Shown here: positions 7,032 to 15,677 of the stretch, one piece after another | Numbering within the stretch: position 1 is the first letter of the stretch | Layout: each line of letters opens with the position of its first letter | NCBI GenBank assembly: GCA_002389045.1 | Contig: DGNS01000011.1 | Location: 1-64,000, forward strand | DNA length: 64,000 bases | Direction of reading: 5' to 3' | Origin: Thiotrichaceae bacterium UBA4486 | GTDB lineage: Bacteria > Pseudomonadota > Gammaproteobacteria > Eutrophobiales > Eutrophobiaceae | Translations under genes and position numbers: made by a program | The notes under the pieces: generated by a model | The model's database searches: none | Seen by the model: the letters and a program-made list of their open reading frames with translations, nothing else | What the model was told of the DNA's origin: nothing

Positions 7032-8363
7032 ATGAGAATAGCACTGAAAACACTGGGCTGCCGGTTAAACGAAGCCGAGATCCAGACCTGGTCGAATCAA
7101 TTCAGGGAGCGCGGACTGACCATCGTCAACGATGAAACCTCGGCCGACCTGCTGGTGCTGAATACCTGCGCGGTGACCGGCGATGCGGTACGCAAATCCC
7201 GCCATCTCATCCGCCGTTGCCAGCGCCGCAACCCCTCGGCGAAACTGGTGGTCAGCGGTTGTTACACCAGCCTCGATGACAAGGTTCAGACCGAGATTGA
7301 AGGCATCGATCTCGTCATACCCAATACCGATAAGGATCGTCTCGTCGACATCGCCAGTGACTTGCTGGACTTGCCGGTTATGCCGAGCACTGCCACTGGC
7401 GCCGGGGAAACCGCCCTGTTTGCACGCAACCGCAGCCGTGCGTTTATCAAGATCCAGGATGGCTGCCGTTATCGCTGCAGTTTTTGTATCGTTACCGTGG
7501 CGCGAGGAGAGGAACGCAGCCAGTCACCGGAATCGATCGTCGCACAAATCAACGCCGCTCACGAACAGGGCGTCAATGAAGTCGTTCTCACCGGTGTGCA
7601 TGCCGGCGGATATGGCAGCGACATCGGTTTATCACTGGCTACGCTGCTCGGGCGCGTATTGAGCGAAACAGACATTCCCCGAATTCGCATGGGTTCGCTG
7701 GAGCCCTGGGACCTGGAAGATGATCTCCTGGAACTGTTCGCTAACCCGCGCTTCATGCCGCACCTGCACCTGCCCTTGCAAAGCGGCAGCGATCGCGTAT
7801 TGAAACGCATGGCACGGCGTTGCCGCACGGATGATTTCACGAACCTGGTAAACACGCTGAGACAAGCCGTTGCCGGTTTTCAATTGACGACGGACATCAT
7901 CGCCGGCTTCCCCGGGGAAACCGAAACCGAGTGGCGGGAAACCCTGGACTTTGTCGAGGCGACCGGCTTTGCCCACATCCATATTTTCAGTTATTCACCG
8001 CGCGCGGGCACGCTGGCGGCAGGCATGCCGGACCCGGTGCCACGCGAAGTCATCAAGGCGCGCAGTCACGAGTTGCATGAGTTGATGCAGCGGCTGAAGC
8101 GTGAGTCGCTGGCGGCCAGTATCGGCGCCAGGGTCGATGTGCTGTGGGAATCCCGCAGCGATGATCTGGGCAATACCATCGCGCACTACGGATACACGCC
8201 CGGTTTCCAGCGCGTAGAGACGCGTACCGGGCGCGATTCAGGCATTGAAAACACCATTACACCGACACGATTGACCGCCATCAACGCGACTGGAGACAGG
8301 CTGATCGGCAGGATTGTCTCAGAAAGGGATTATTCAGATGATGCGGGACGGACCCGCCAATAA
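7032..8363 (+). CDS. mtaB: tRNA N6-threonylcarbamoyladenosine(37) methylthiotransferase
   Basis: This 443-residue radical-SAM enzyme adds a methylthio group to t6A at position 37 of ANN-decoding tRNAs. The N-terminal UPF0004 domain holds the auxiliary-cluster cysteines C10 (TLGCRLN), C46 (LNTCAVT) and C77 (SGCYT); the radical-SAM triad C145-x3-C149-x2-C152 reads CRYRCSFC. The LPLQSGSDRVLKRMARR segment and the C-terminal TRAM-like region (about 380-435) match the family. CRLNEAE after the first cysteine and the overall length favour MtaB over MiaB or RimO. It appears complete and monocistronic. Confidence 0.92.
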   Translation: MRIALKTLGCRLNEAEIQTWSNQFRERGLTIVNDETSADLLVLNTCAVTGDAVRKSRHLIRRCQRRNPSAKLVVSGCYTSLDDKVQTEIEGIDLVIPNTDKDRLVDIASDLLDLPVMPSTATGAGETALFARNRSRAFIKIQDGCRYRCSFCIVTVARGEERSQSPESIVAQINAAHEQGVNEVVLTGVHAGGYGSDIGLSLATLLGRVLSETDIPRIRMGSLEPWDLEDDLLELFANPRFMPHLHLPLQSGSDRVLKRMARRCRTDDFTNLVNTLRQAVAGFQLTTDIIAGFPGETETEWRETLDFVEATGFAHIHIFSYSPRAGTLAAGMPDPVPREVIKARSHELHELMQRLKRESLAASIGARVDVLWESRSDDLGNTIAHYGYTPGFQRVETRTGRDSGIENTITPTRLTAINATGDRLIGRIVSERDYSDDAGRTRQ

Positions 8364-8366
8364 TAC

Positions 8367-8870
8367 CTAACCGGCAGTCTGTTTCATCGCTTCCACCCGC
8401 ATGCGCAGTGCCCTGACTTGCTCCATGGCGTATTCCACGCGCGTCAGTTCCTGGCGGATCTCTTCGAGACTATGAAACGCGCCCATCAGCTTCGGACGTT
8501 GCAGCAAGCGGGCAGCGCTCATTAATTGTTCCGTCATGGCTTCGGCTTCTTCTTTTGGTAATTCCATGTTCCACAGGCTCATTTTCATGCGCGCCAGTCG
8601 CCGATCCAGGTCCCGGCGGGCTTTTTCCAGCTTGTCATAGGCAGCCTGCTTTTCAGCAAACAGGCGGTCGGCTTCTGAAACTGCGACCTCGGGAGACCCG
8701 TCAACCGTATTTTCGACCGGCGGATCGGTTGCGTCCGGTTCCGCTACCGTGACCGCTGCATTGTCATCCACGGCCACTTCGGTCGCCGGCCCGTCAACCT
8801 GTGGTTGGGCAATAAGCATATAAGCAGCAATCGCTACCAGTACGGCGGTAAGCGCAATGACATTGCGCAT
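8367..8870 (-). CDS. Membrane-anchored hypothetical protein with coiled-coil region
   Basis: From 8870 the 167-residue product has an N-terminal hydrophobic helix (MRNVIALTAVLVAIAAYML) followed by an acidic, Ala/Val/Asp-rich linker to about residue 70 and then a charged heptad-like helix (LFAEKQAAYDKLEKARRDLD and on) to the end. This suggests a periplasmic protein anchored in the inner membrane with a coiled coil. CGGAGA sits 6-9 bases before this ATG, so it is preferred to the longer frame. It converges on mtaB with 3 bases between stops. The family is unknown to me. Confidence 0.65.
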   Translation of the reverse strand: MRNVIALTAVLVAIAAYMLIAQPQVDGPATEVAVDDNAAVTVAEPDATDPPVENTVDGSPEVAVSEADRLFAEKQAAYDKLEKARRDLDRRLARMKMSLWNMELPKEEAEAMTEQLMSAARLLQRPKLMGAFHSLEEIRQELTRVEYAMEQVRALRMRVEAMKQTAG

Positions 8871-9523
8871 CTCGAATCTCCGGGTTGTATGTTCAGGACA
8901 GTCAGATACTACGCAAGTCGTCTTCAAAGTTGAATTGTCGCATCTTGAACCTCATGCATTTCCATGCCTGTCCATAATAACAAGCCTTTCACAGTTTCTG
9001 ATCAAGCGGGCCGATTATCGGGGCATTCGTCAACGCCGACACGTTCTAACCGTTATAAATTACGTATACAGAGAATACATTTATACCATGCATCCACACT
9101 ATGAAACTGACTGCCTGTCGCAAACATCACATCTCAACGATCTCATGATCACTGCGGTGCCGGCTGGATTGATTTATGCGCCTGCACAGTGCATCGCAAT
9201 GTCACCTGACTATGGCCGGGAGGTGCGGAAAAGCGCACGGACCTGAACCCGTCGCAATCATGACGGTTAAAAATGAACCCAGATAGATCAGTCAGTTAGC
9301 TCTGATCCGGTTAACGCAGAAGGGTTAAAAAAGTGACGAAAAACAAAATAATTAATATTAAATTCAACAGGTTAAATAACTATAGTGATTTTATTCATTT
9401 AATATATTTTATTATAAAGAGCATTTAACTTACCGATATTTATAGATTTTTTCTTGCATTTTATGCAATATTGAGCTAATACTTTCTTACATGGTTTCGG
9501 TTCGTCACTAGAGGTAAGCCGGC
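8871..9523. other. 653-base intergenic region, AT-rich on its right
   Basis: No protein-like frame was seen. The right part (about 9330-9500) is strongly AT-rich compared with the rest of the window and includes a sigma70-like promoter at 9454-9482. The left part must hold the promoter of the minus-strand gene starting at 8870. Nothing else could be assigned. Confidence 0.5.
9454..9482 (+). promoter_or_regulatory. Candidate sigma70 promoter for the PilZ gene
   Basis: TTGCAT (9454-9459) and TAATAC (9477-9482) are separated by exactly 17 bases, 41 bases before the ATG at 9524. The -35 overlaps a dyad, TTGCAT-TTT-ATGCAA (9454-9468), which could be a regulator site. Confidence 0.5.
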
Positions 9524-10030
9524 ATGATGCAACAAGCAGAAATCAACAACGGAAATATGGCCCGGTCGCCCTTCGGCGATAATGTCCGGGCCAGACTCGA
9601 ATCATCATCAATGGAAGGGTTTATTCGTCATCCACGCGCCTTCCCGATCACACTCCGTCGAATCTGGTTTGAGCGATTCGAACGTAAACCGCACAGGAAT
9701 ATGCGTTATGACAGCGATCTGGGTATTTGTTTCAGGTCAAAGAAATACATACCCACAGGCGCTATACTTGAAATTACAATCCCTTTGCGTGGTGAGGAAC
9801 AAAAATTCAGGGGCAAAGTCGTATTGGTAAGACATCGTGGTGATTATTTCGAGATCGGTATCTGGCTGGAAGAAAAACAAGATGCCCATCGCGCCAGGAT
9901 GGTCGAGCAAATTTGTCATATCGAGACATATTTGAAAGACAAACACAGAAAAGAAGGCCCTTTTGTCAGCCGTGAACGGGTTGCCGAAGAGTGGATTTCA
10001 AAATTTGCCGGCAGTTTTCCCGGCATCTAG
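9524..10030 (+). CDS. PilZ-like domain protein
   Basis: The 168-residue protein has a central beta-rich region (about residues 45-115) with a PilZ-like pattern: basic residues RKPHRNMR, then YDSDLGICFRSKKYIPTGAI, then a hydrophobic strand series ending YFEIGIWLEE. PilZ domains bind cyclic di-GMP through an RxxxR and a D/N-x-S-x-x-G motif. RxxxR-type residues are present, but the second motif reads Y-D-S-D-L-G, so binding is uncertain. It lies a few kilobases before a cyclic-nucleotide-binding protein and a GGDEF/EAL protein. Confidence 0.6.
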   Translation: MMQQAEINNGNMARSPFGDNVRARLESSSMEGFIRHPRAFPITLRRIWFERFERKPHRNMRYDSDLGICFRSKKYIPTGAILEITIPLRGEEQKFRGKVVLVRHRGDYFEIGIWLEEKQDAHRARMVEQICHIETYLKDKHRKEGPFVSRERVAEEWISKFAGSFPGI

Positions 10031-10058
10031 ATCAACAATACAATTGCAAGAGAAGGTA

Positions 10059-10250
10059 ATGATCAAGACATTAGCCAACAAATTCCGGAGTTATTGCGGT
10101 AGTGTACAGAGCGTCAACAGCCAGTCTTCAGGTGAAATCAGGCCGGCGCTTGGTCCCGGACAACATCAACGTGCTCCTGACTGCGCATACGTGACACACG
10201 CCGGTATCATGGGCGCGCGTCGTCATAGCAAGGACAATACTACCGCTTGA
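10059..10250 (+). CDS. Possible small protein
   Basis: ATG 10059 is preceded by AGAGAAGG at ideal spacing, and 63 codons follow before the TGA at 10248-10250, just before a terminator-like hairpin. The sequence is basic and Ser/Gly/Pro-rich with no recognisable domain (MIKTLANKFRSYCGSV at the start). It is 28 bases downstream of the PilZ gene. The strong binding site and terminator support expression; composition does not. Confidence 0.35.
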   Translation: MIKTLANKFRSYCGSVQSVNSQSSGEIRPALGPGQHQRAPDCAYVTHAGIMGARRHSKDNTTA

Positions 10251-10294
10251 ATTATTTCCCGCCCGTCTGATGCCGGGCGCCGGAAATTATTTTA
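10251..10294. terminator. Bidirectional terminator-like hairpin
   Basis: GCCCG (10261-10265) pairs with CGGGC (10274-10278), extended by TTTCC (10255-10259) with GGAAA (10282-10286) and flanked by ATTAT/TTATTTT runs on both sides. It lies between the plus-strand PilZ group and the stop of the minus-strand msrA, so it can serve both. Confidence 0.6.
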
Positions 10295-10304
10295 ACCGGC
10301 CTGA

Positions 10305-11000
10305 TCAGCGGCTGCAGTTCACGCCGGTGCCCCCAAGTCCGCAATAGCCACCAGGATTTTTCGCCAGGTACTGCTGGTGATAGTCTTCTGCATAATAAAA
10401 TTCGGCTGCGGGCAGGATCTCGGTGGTGATCAGCGGATAACCGGCCGCATTCAGTGCCTGCTGGTATGTCTCCCGGCTCTGTTCAGCCGCCGCTTTCTGA
10501 ATGTCGTTGTAATAGTAAATCCCTGACCGGTACTGGGTGCCGACATCATTGCCCTGGCGCATACCCTGTGTGGGATCGTGTGATTCCCAGAATACCCTCA
10601 GCAATTCCGCATAAGTGACCTGCCCGGGATTGTAGACGATCAGAACGACTTCGCTGTGGCCGGTAAGGCCGGAACAGACTTCCTCATAGACGGGATTCGG
10701 TGTCAGGCCGCCGGCGTAACCCACAGCCGTCGAGACGACGCCATCAAGTTCCCAGAAACGCCGCTCGGCACCCCAGAAACAACCCATGCCAACGAGTGCT
10801 GTATCCAGTTCCGCAGCGAAAGGCGGCTGGATGGGTTCGCCGGTGACATAATGCCGGTTATTCACCGTGATCGGCGCAGAGCGGCCGGGCAAGGCGTGTT
10901 CGGGATCGACCATGGACATTTTACTGTTAAAAAACATAGGCTCACCTGTTCTCGGTGCTGAATCGGGATCGTCGAGGTTTGTTATCAGTTCCCTCGACAT
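10305..11000 (-). CDS. msrA: Peptide-methionine (S)-S-oxide reductase, cytosolic
   Basis: The 231-residue enzyme reduces the S-form of methionine sulfoxide. The catalytic motif GCFWG places the nucleophilic Cys at residue 74; [11 protein letters not shown] and [11 protein letters not shown] are conserved MsrA substrate-binding segments. The resolving cysteines are probably those in the C-terminal [15 protein letters not shown]. The extended N-terminus (about 65 residues before the domain) is like E. coli-type MsrA. No signal peptide is seen. It is divergent from a second MsrA at 11118. Confidence 0.92.
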   Translation of the reverse strand: MSRELITNLDDPDSAPRTGEPMFFNSKMSMVDPEHALPGRSAPITVNNRHYVTGEPIQPPFAAELDTALVGMGCFWGAERRFWELDGVVSTAVGYAGGLTPNPVYEEVCSGLTGHSEVVLIVYNPGQVTYAELLRVFWESHDPTQGMRQGNDVGTQYRSGIYYYNDIQKAAAEQSRETYQQALNAAGYPLITTEILPAAEFYYAEDYHQQYLAKNPGGYCGLGGTGVNCSR

Positions 11001-11117
11001 ACTGGTTGGAACATTCTGGATACAGGTTGTTCCGTTTTGTCTGACAATCTGGCGTTATGAACGAGTTCGTTATCTGAGTGGTCATACATTACTGTAACCA
11101 ACAACAGGAACAAATCC

Positions 11118-11735
11118 ATGACTTACAACAGACTTGGCAGCGCCCTCGCCGGCCTGTTACTGGTGTTTTCAGCCTCCACATCCAGCGCTGATACGGCCAC
11201 TGCGGCCGATTCAAATACGGCAGTGGCCACCTTTGCCGGTGGGTGCTTCTGGTGCATGGAACCGCCTTACGACAGGATTGACGGTGTCCTGGCCACCGTT
11301 TCCGGCTACATGGGTGGCCATCTCGATAACCCGACCTACAAGCAGGTTTCCTCCGGCAGGAGCGGACATCTCGAGGTTCTGCAGGTCACCTATAATCCTG
11401 ACAAGGTCACGTATGACACATTGCTCGAGGTATTCTGGAAAAATATCGACCCCACTGATCCCCATGGTCAGTTCTGTGACAAGGGCAACCAGTACCGCTC
11501 GGCGATATTCACGCACAACAAGGAGCAACGCGAGAAGGCAGAGGCATCGAAACGGCGATTGCAGCAAAACAAGGCTTTCAAAGGCGATATCGTCACCGAA
11601 ATCATCGATGCTACCAGGTTTTACCCGGCAGAGGATTATCACCAGGATTACTACATGAAAAATCCGCTGCGTTACAAGTATTACCGCTTCGGTTGTGGCC
11701 GGGATGCCAGGCTGAAAACACTCTGGGGTGAATAA
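11118..11735 (+). CDS. msrA: Periplasmic peptide-methionine (S)-S-oxide reductase
   Basis: The 205-residue protein begins with a signal peptide (about residues 1-24, LAGLLLVFSASTSSADTA) followed by an MsrA domain with GGCFWCMEPP; the catalytic Cys is residue 43 and Cys46 is a nearby second cysteine. GNQYRSAIFTHN and FYPAEDYHQDYY are the conserved substrate segments. It likely repairs oxidised methionines in exported proteins, complementing the cytosolic copy encoded divergently 117 bases away. No MsrB is adjacent. Confidence 0.9.
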   Translation: MTYNRLGSALAGLLLVFSASTSSADTATAADSNTAVATFAGGCFWCMEPPYDRIDGVLATVSGYMGGHLDNPTYKQVSSGRSGHLEVLQVTYNPDKVTYDTLLEVFWKNIDPTDPHGQFCDKGNQYRSAIFTHNKEQREKAEASKRRLQQNKAFKGDIVTEIIDATRFYPAEDYHQDYYMKNPLRYKYYRFGCGRDARLKTLWGE

Positions 11736-12090
11736 ACCAATCGAAGGTCCGCTGGCAACCGGATCGCAGTAATGCGATGACCTGTTGCAGCAAAGCCTGA
11801 CCAGGATTGACTGGAACTTCACCGACCTGCAACCATCCCTGGATAAACTGCACTGAGTAGTCGTTCCCGTTCCAGCCGCAGGCCGCAGACAGTCACTCGA
11901 CTGATCGGTGGATTAATACGGCAACCGGAACAATTTAACTTTGGCAAGCGACAGCGGGTTGACTACAATAGCCCTATCCATTAATGAAGGCCAGGATTTT
12001 GATTTCTCCTGAAACATGTTATGCAAACAACAGCGATCCCGGACCAAAGGCCGCCAGTATGAGACAGACTCGCCATAACCAGGGGGAAAA
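11736..12090. other. 355-base intergenic region
   Basis: No protein-like frame is seen. It contains a sigma70-like promoter (11941-11969) reading toward the cyclic-nucleotide-binding gene. No terminator with a clear T-run was found after the upstream msrA. Confidence 0.45.
11941..11969 (+). promoter_or_regulatory. Candidate sigma70 promoter
   Basis: TTGGCA (11941-11946) and TACAAT (11964-11969) are separated by 17 bases, 121 bases upstream of the GTG at 12091. An overlapping TTGACT (11959-11964) with TAATGA 17 bases later is an alternative. Confidence 0.45.
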
Positions 12091-12711
12091 GTGACAGACA
12101 ATATCCAGCCAAACCAGCCGGCACCCAAACGCATCGGGGAATACCTGGTCTGTTCACCCGGGACATTGCAGGCCGCCGTAAAACGCCAGGGGCAATTGCT
12201 AAAAAACCATAAACCGTACAAGTTACTCGGGGAAATCCTGCTGGAACAAAAGTCCATCAGTGAGGAGGAATTGACGACGGCACTGCGCAAACAGCGCATG
12301 GCCCGACTGTCTCAATGTCCGGTGTTCAAGACTTTATCCAGCACCGAGCTGGTCGGCATCAGTAACAAATTCAGGGAAATCACGATTCCGGCTGAAGAAC
12401 AATTTATCTTCCAGGGCGACGATGATCCCACCATGTATGTTATCGCCAGCGGCAAGGTCGAGGTGTATCACATGGATATCGATGGCAACAAGACGCATAT
12501 CGCCTTCCTCGGCCCCGGCGACCCGATCGGTGAAATGGCGTATTTTTCCGGTGGTCTGAGGACTGCATCGGCACGAACGGTGGAAACGTCAAATATGCTG
12601 CAGGCGGGTTATTCCGCGTTGACGCATTATTTTGAAAATGTTCCGCATGTTGCCCATGCGTTTATGATGCTGGTCGAGGAGCGCAGGAGACAGCTGGAAG
12701 AGCTGAAATAA
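12091..12711 (+). CDS. Cyclic-nucleotide-binding domain protein with MshEN-like N-terminus
   Basis: The 206-residue product has two parts. Residues about 40-75 (YKLLGEILLEQKSISEEELT, then TALRKQ) fit the LGxxLxxxxxIxxxxLxxALxxQ pattern of the GspE/MshE N-terminal domain, some of which bind cyclic di-GMP. Residues about 80-195 form a cyclic-nucleotide-binding beta-roll (FQGDDDPTMYVIASGKVEVY, then GDPIGEMAYFSGGLRTASAR, the phosphate-binding cassette). No DNA-binding helix-turn-helix follows. GTG start is preceded by AGGGGG. It is 22 bases before a REC-GGDEF-EAL gene and probably co-transcribed. Confidence 0.75.
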   Translation: MTDNIQPNQPAPKRIGEYLVCSPGTLQAAVKRQGQLLKNHKPYKLLGEILLEQKSISEEELTTALRKQRMARLSQCPVFKTLSSTELVGISNKFREITIPAEEQFIFQGDDDPTMYVIASGKVEVYHMDIDGNKTHIAFLGPGDPIGEMAYFSGGLRTASARTVETSNMLQAGYSALTHYFENVPHVAHAFMMLVEERRRQLEELK

Positions 12712-12733
12712 GCCGGGTTCTGTTATTAATTTC

Positions 12734-14797
12734 ATGAATCATATACTCATCATTGATGATGACCACGATTTCCGGCAGCTTGTCTGCACCTATCTTAAGA
12801 AGATCTATCCGCAAACGATTATCACCGAGTATGATCCCATCGCCAGTGGCATCCCGCCGAAAGACTTCGACTGGAGCGAATACGATTTCCTGATCCTGGA
12901 TTACTACCTGTGCATACAGAATTTTACCGGTCTTGATCTGCTGAAACGCGAACAGACCAATCCACTCTTTCCCGCCTCTATCATGCTGACCGGTGCCGGC
13001 AACGAGGAAGTGGCGGCAAAATCACTGAAATTCGGTGCCAACAAATATATCGACAAACAGGGCCTGACCAAAACACAACTGAAGGAATCCATCGAGGAAG
13101 CCTGGCAGCGGCACCAGGATAATCTCAGGAAACGCAGGCTGATTGAACGCCGTAACCACGCCTTCAACAAAAGGCGTTTCTACCAGCAGCTGGAATCTAC
13201 GCCGGGACTGGATTTCAACCGGCTGACCCGCTGCATCCTGTCGATGGAAATAGTCTCGGAAGGCGGTGGCGGCAAGATCGACCTGTTGTCCAGGAACAGT
13301 ATCCTCAAGCACCTGTCACTGATTTGTTTCCGTTTCCTGTCCGTACGTCATCCGGAACTGTGTATTACCACGCTGACTGACGATTCGCTCGCCCTGATCC
13401 TTGATTACGGCACCGACCAGAACGCGATCAGGACTGAAATCAGTCAACTGCAGACAGAGGTGATCAATAATTCCTGGCGCAGCGGTGATGATCGCATCAG
13501 TTACGGGATCAGTACAACGGTAGCCATCGTCAATGAACAGGGGCTGACCGGCGATGACATCACGGGCCAGTTCAGGGCGGCCATAATCCGTGCCCGTACC
13601 GTGGCCAGCGGCAACAATCATGTTCTATTGCATCATGTCAGTGTCGAAAAACCGGCCGCAACCGGTGAGCTTGAAGAGTCCGGGGCGACTGCAAAGGCCG
13701 ACACTGCAGCGGACGCACAAGCCGGAGAGCAGCAGCCATCCGAAACGCAGATTCCGCCTGTAACGCCGGCCGCACCGCAGCCGGCTGATGCCCCGGCGAA
13801 GCCGAGTGAACCGGTGGCGCCGGCCGCTGTGGAAGCAGCGGACATCGAGAGCGGTGAAACACTGGAAACTGCCACATCGGAAGGCCCCACGGAAGCAAAC
13901 GGGGATGCGTTCTCCACCACCACGACAACGTCGCCTGCCGCGACACCGTCACACAGTTATGAGATACGGCTCGATGAATCCACCCTGGGTGAACAGGACA
14001 GGAAAATCATCCAGGCTCTGGATGAGCAACGCATCATACAACTGTTTCAACCGATTATCGTATTCAGCAGTGACTTGTTCGATTACAACGAGGTGTTTCA
14101 TGTTTCCTTGCGGATGGTGGACAAGGCCGGCGACGAGGAATCCGCAAAGGAGATATTTTCAACACAGGAAAACCCGGAAGTCAGCAAATACATGGACCGC
14201 TGGATGATCAAGGAAATCATCGGCCATATCGTCGATACCGGCGCTGAAGACACCAGCCCGATGTTCATCATCAAACTCAGCCATCATTCGCTCTCCGATA
14301 CCACCCTGTTCAACTGGCTACGGGCCCTGCTCTCCGGGATCGAATCATTCAGACCCGGTGAATTCATTACACTGGAGATTTCCATGGCTGCGATGATGCA
14401 CAATCGCAAACAGATATCCGCGCTTATCCAGTACCTGGCAAAAACCTATGGATTTCATTTTGCCCTCGGACATATCGAGGACATCAACGACATCAAGTCC
14501 ATTGTTGACCAGCCGGCCATTCACATGCTGATACTGGAATCCGCGACTATCGAACAGTTGAAATCCATCAAGGTGGAAGGCGAACAGGCGGATAATTTTG
14601 TCAATCTGCTGCGCAAGCAACATATTCACCTGATTGCCCGTGACATCCACGACTCCGGGCAACTCATGGCCGCCATTGCGGCCGGCGCCGACCTGGCCAT
14701 GGGCGACTTTGTGGGCACCCCGCAAACCCAGCTCGATGAGTTTGCCAATATCGAAACCTACGATCTGGACAAACGCCTGAATTCTACGGTGTATTAA
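12734..14797 (+). CDS. FimX-like REC - degenerate GGDEF - degenerate EAL protein
   Basis: The 687-residue protein starts with a receiver domain (acidic IDDDHD, phosphoacceptor Asp in LILDYYLC near residue 55, conserved Lys in NKYIDKQG). A middle region (about 145-300) has GGDEF-like length but no GGDEF motif. An Ala/Pro/Glu-rich linker of about 110 residues (about 305-415) follows, then an EAL-like domain (about 425-680) where EAL is replaced by EVF (YNEVFHVSLR) and the DDFGTG loop by GHIEDIN. Loss of both catalytic motifs suggests a cyclic-di-GMP receptor, as in FimX of type IV pilus control, not an enzyme. It follows the cyclic-nucleotide-binding gene. Confidence 0.75.
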   Translation: MNHILIIDDDHDFRQLVCTYLKKIYPQTIITEYDPIASGIPPKDFDWSEYDFLILDYYLCIQNFTGLDLLKREQTNPLFPASIMLTGAGNEEVAAKSLKFGANKYIDKQGLTKTQLKESIEEAWQRHQDNLRKRRLIERRNHAFNKRRFYQQLESTPGLDFNRLTRCILSMEIVSEGGGGKIDLLSRNSILKHLSLICFRFLSVRHPELCITTLTDDSLALILDYGTDQNAIRTEISQLQTEVINNSWRSGDDRISYGISTTVAIVNEQGLTGDDITGQFRAAIIRARTVASGNNHVLLHHVSVEKPAATGELEESGATAKADTAADAQAGEQQPSETQIPPVTPAAPQPADAPAKPSEPVAPAAVEAADIESGETLETATSEGPTEANGDAFSTTTTTSPAATPSHSYEIRLDESTLGEQDRKIIQALDEQRIIQLFQPIIVFSSDLFDYNEVFHVSLRMVDKAGDEESAKEIFSTQENPEVSKYMDRWMIKEIIGHIVDTGAEDTSPMFIIKLSHHSLSDTTLFNWLRALLSGIESFRPGEFITLEISMAAMMHNRKQISALIQYLAKTYGFHFALGHIEDINDIKSIVDQPAIHMLILESATIEQLKSIKVEGEQADNFVNLLRKQHIHLIARDIHDSGQLMAAIAAGADLAMGDFVGTPQTQLDEFANIETYDLDKRLNSTVY

Positions 14798-14818
14798 ATG
14801 ATTGTTACGAAATAGCGG

Positions 14819-15586
14819 TCATTCAGCTTTTACTGTCTGCCGCAGTTTCCTGGACCGGTATTTCAGTTTTCCTGAGCAGATTGCTCTTTCAGGTTCCGGA
14901 TGCGCCATGATGTTCCTGTGTATATCCCGCTGATTGATATCAACCCTGTGCATGGCAACAACGTGGTTGTCCAGTGCCGGTGCGCCAAGCTGGAATATAC
15001 TGGTAAAACGGTTGCGCAGCGCCATGTCACGGTATACAGCAGACATCCTGAATTCATCCGCCGAGGCAAAATTCATCACCAGCACACCGCGTACCGACAA
15101 TCGATGCGTAAGGGCAGAACACCACTCTTCGCCGGCATCAATTGCACGCACCGGATGCCCCCGCTGTTCAGTAAAAATATCCTCGATGATCAGATCAAAC
15201 TTTTTTCGTTTGCAGGTCCTCAGCCAGTCAACGGCATCGGCCTCGATCAGTTCGATATTGTCGGCATCGAGTTCAAAAAAACGCCGGGCGATTTGCAGAT
15301 GCACGGCATTTTTTTCAACGCCGATGATCTGTTCGGGTTGCAACAGGGCGTTCAATTGCCGGATCACGGCCCCTCCCCCGACACCCAGCACCAGCACGCG
15401 ACGGAGTTTACAGTCCGGCTGATACAACGCCGGCAGCACCAGCAGGTCCCAGATGCTCCCGGTCAGGATCGAACGCGGATTGTACTGGCTGTGGCAGACG
15501 CCGTTTTTATACAGCCGCCGGCTGTGCCCGGCCCTGCGTACCTCGTAATGCTGTCCCGCCTGTTTTTTTTGCCATATCACGGCCAT
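14819..15586 (-). CDS. Spermidine-synthase-fold methyltransferase-like protein
   Basis: The 255-residue protein has a Rossmann fold with the nucleotide-binding loop VLVLGVGGGAVIRQL (about residue 64) and a following acidic residue in GVEKNAVHLQIARRFF, as in spermidine synthases. The conserved DLIIEDIF takes the place of the DxxD catalytic segment of true polyamine synthases. The N-terminal domain is shortened, so it may not make spermidine; many gammaproteobacteria carry such proteins of unknown substrate. It is convergent with the FimX-like gene. Confidence 0.7.
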   Translation of the reverse strand: MAVIWQKKQAGQHYEVRRAGHSRRLYKNGVCHSQYNPRSILTGSIWDLLVLPALYQPDCKLRRVLVLGVGGGAVIRQLNALLQPEQIIGVEKNAVHLQIARRFFELDADNIELIEADAVDWLRTCKRKKFDLIIEDIFTEQRGHPVRAIDAGEEWCSALTHRLSVRGVLVMNFASADEFRMSAVYRDMALRNRFTSIFQLGAPALDNHVVAMHRVDINQRDIHRNIMAHPEPERAICSGKLKYRSRKLRQTVKAE

Positions 15587-15677
15587 AGTCTTGGCCTGAC
15601 GATCGTGAACCGTTGAGGCTCCATGCTACAATCATGCATCGTGCAACCATTCGCCTGTCGGCAAACGGAGTACTCCC

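Noticed and set aside
8857..9246. 129-codon plus-strand frame in the intergenic region
   Set aside because: It begins opposite the minus-strand gene at 8870 and lacks a binding site or domain.
14900..15616. Plus-strand open frame of 238 codons
   Set aside because: Antisense shadow of the spermidine-synthase-fold gene.
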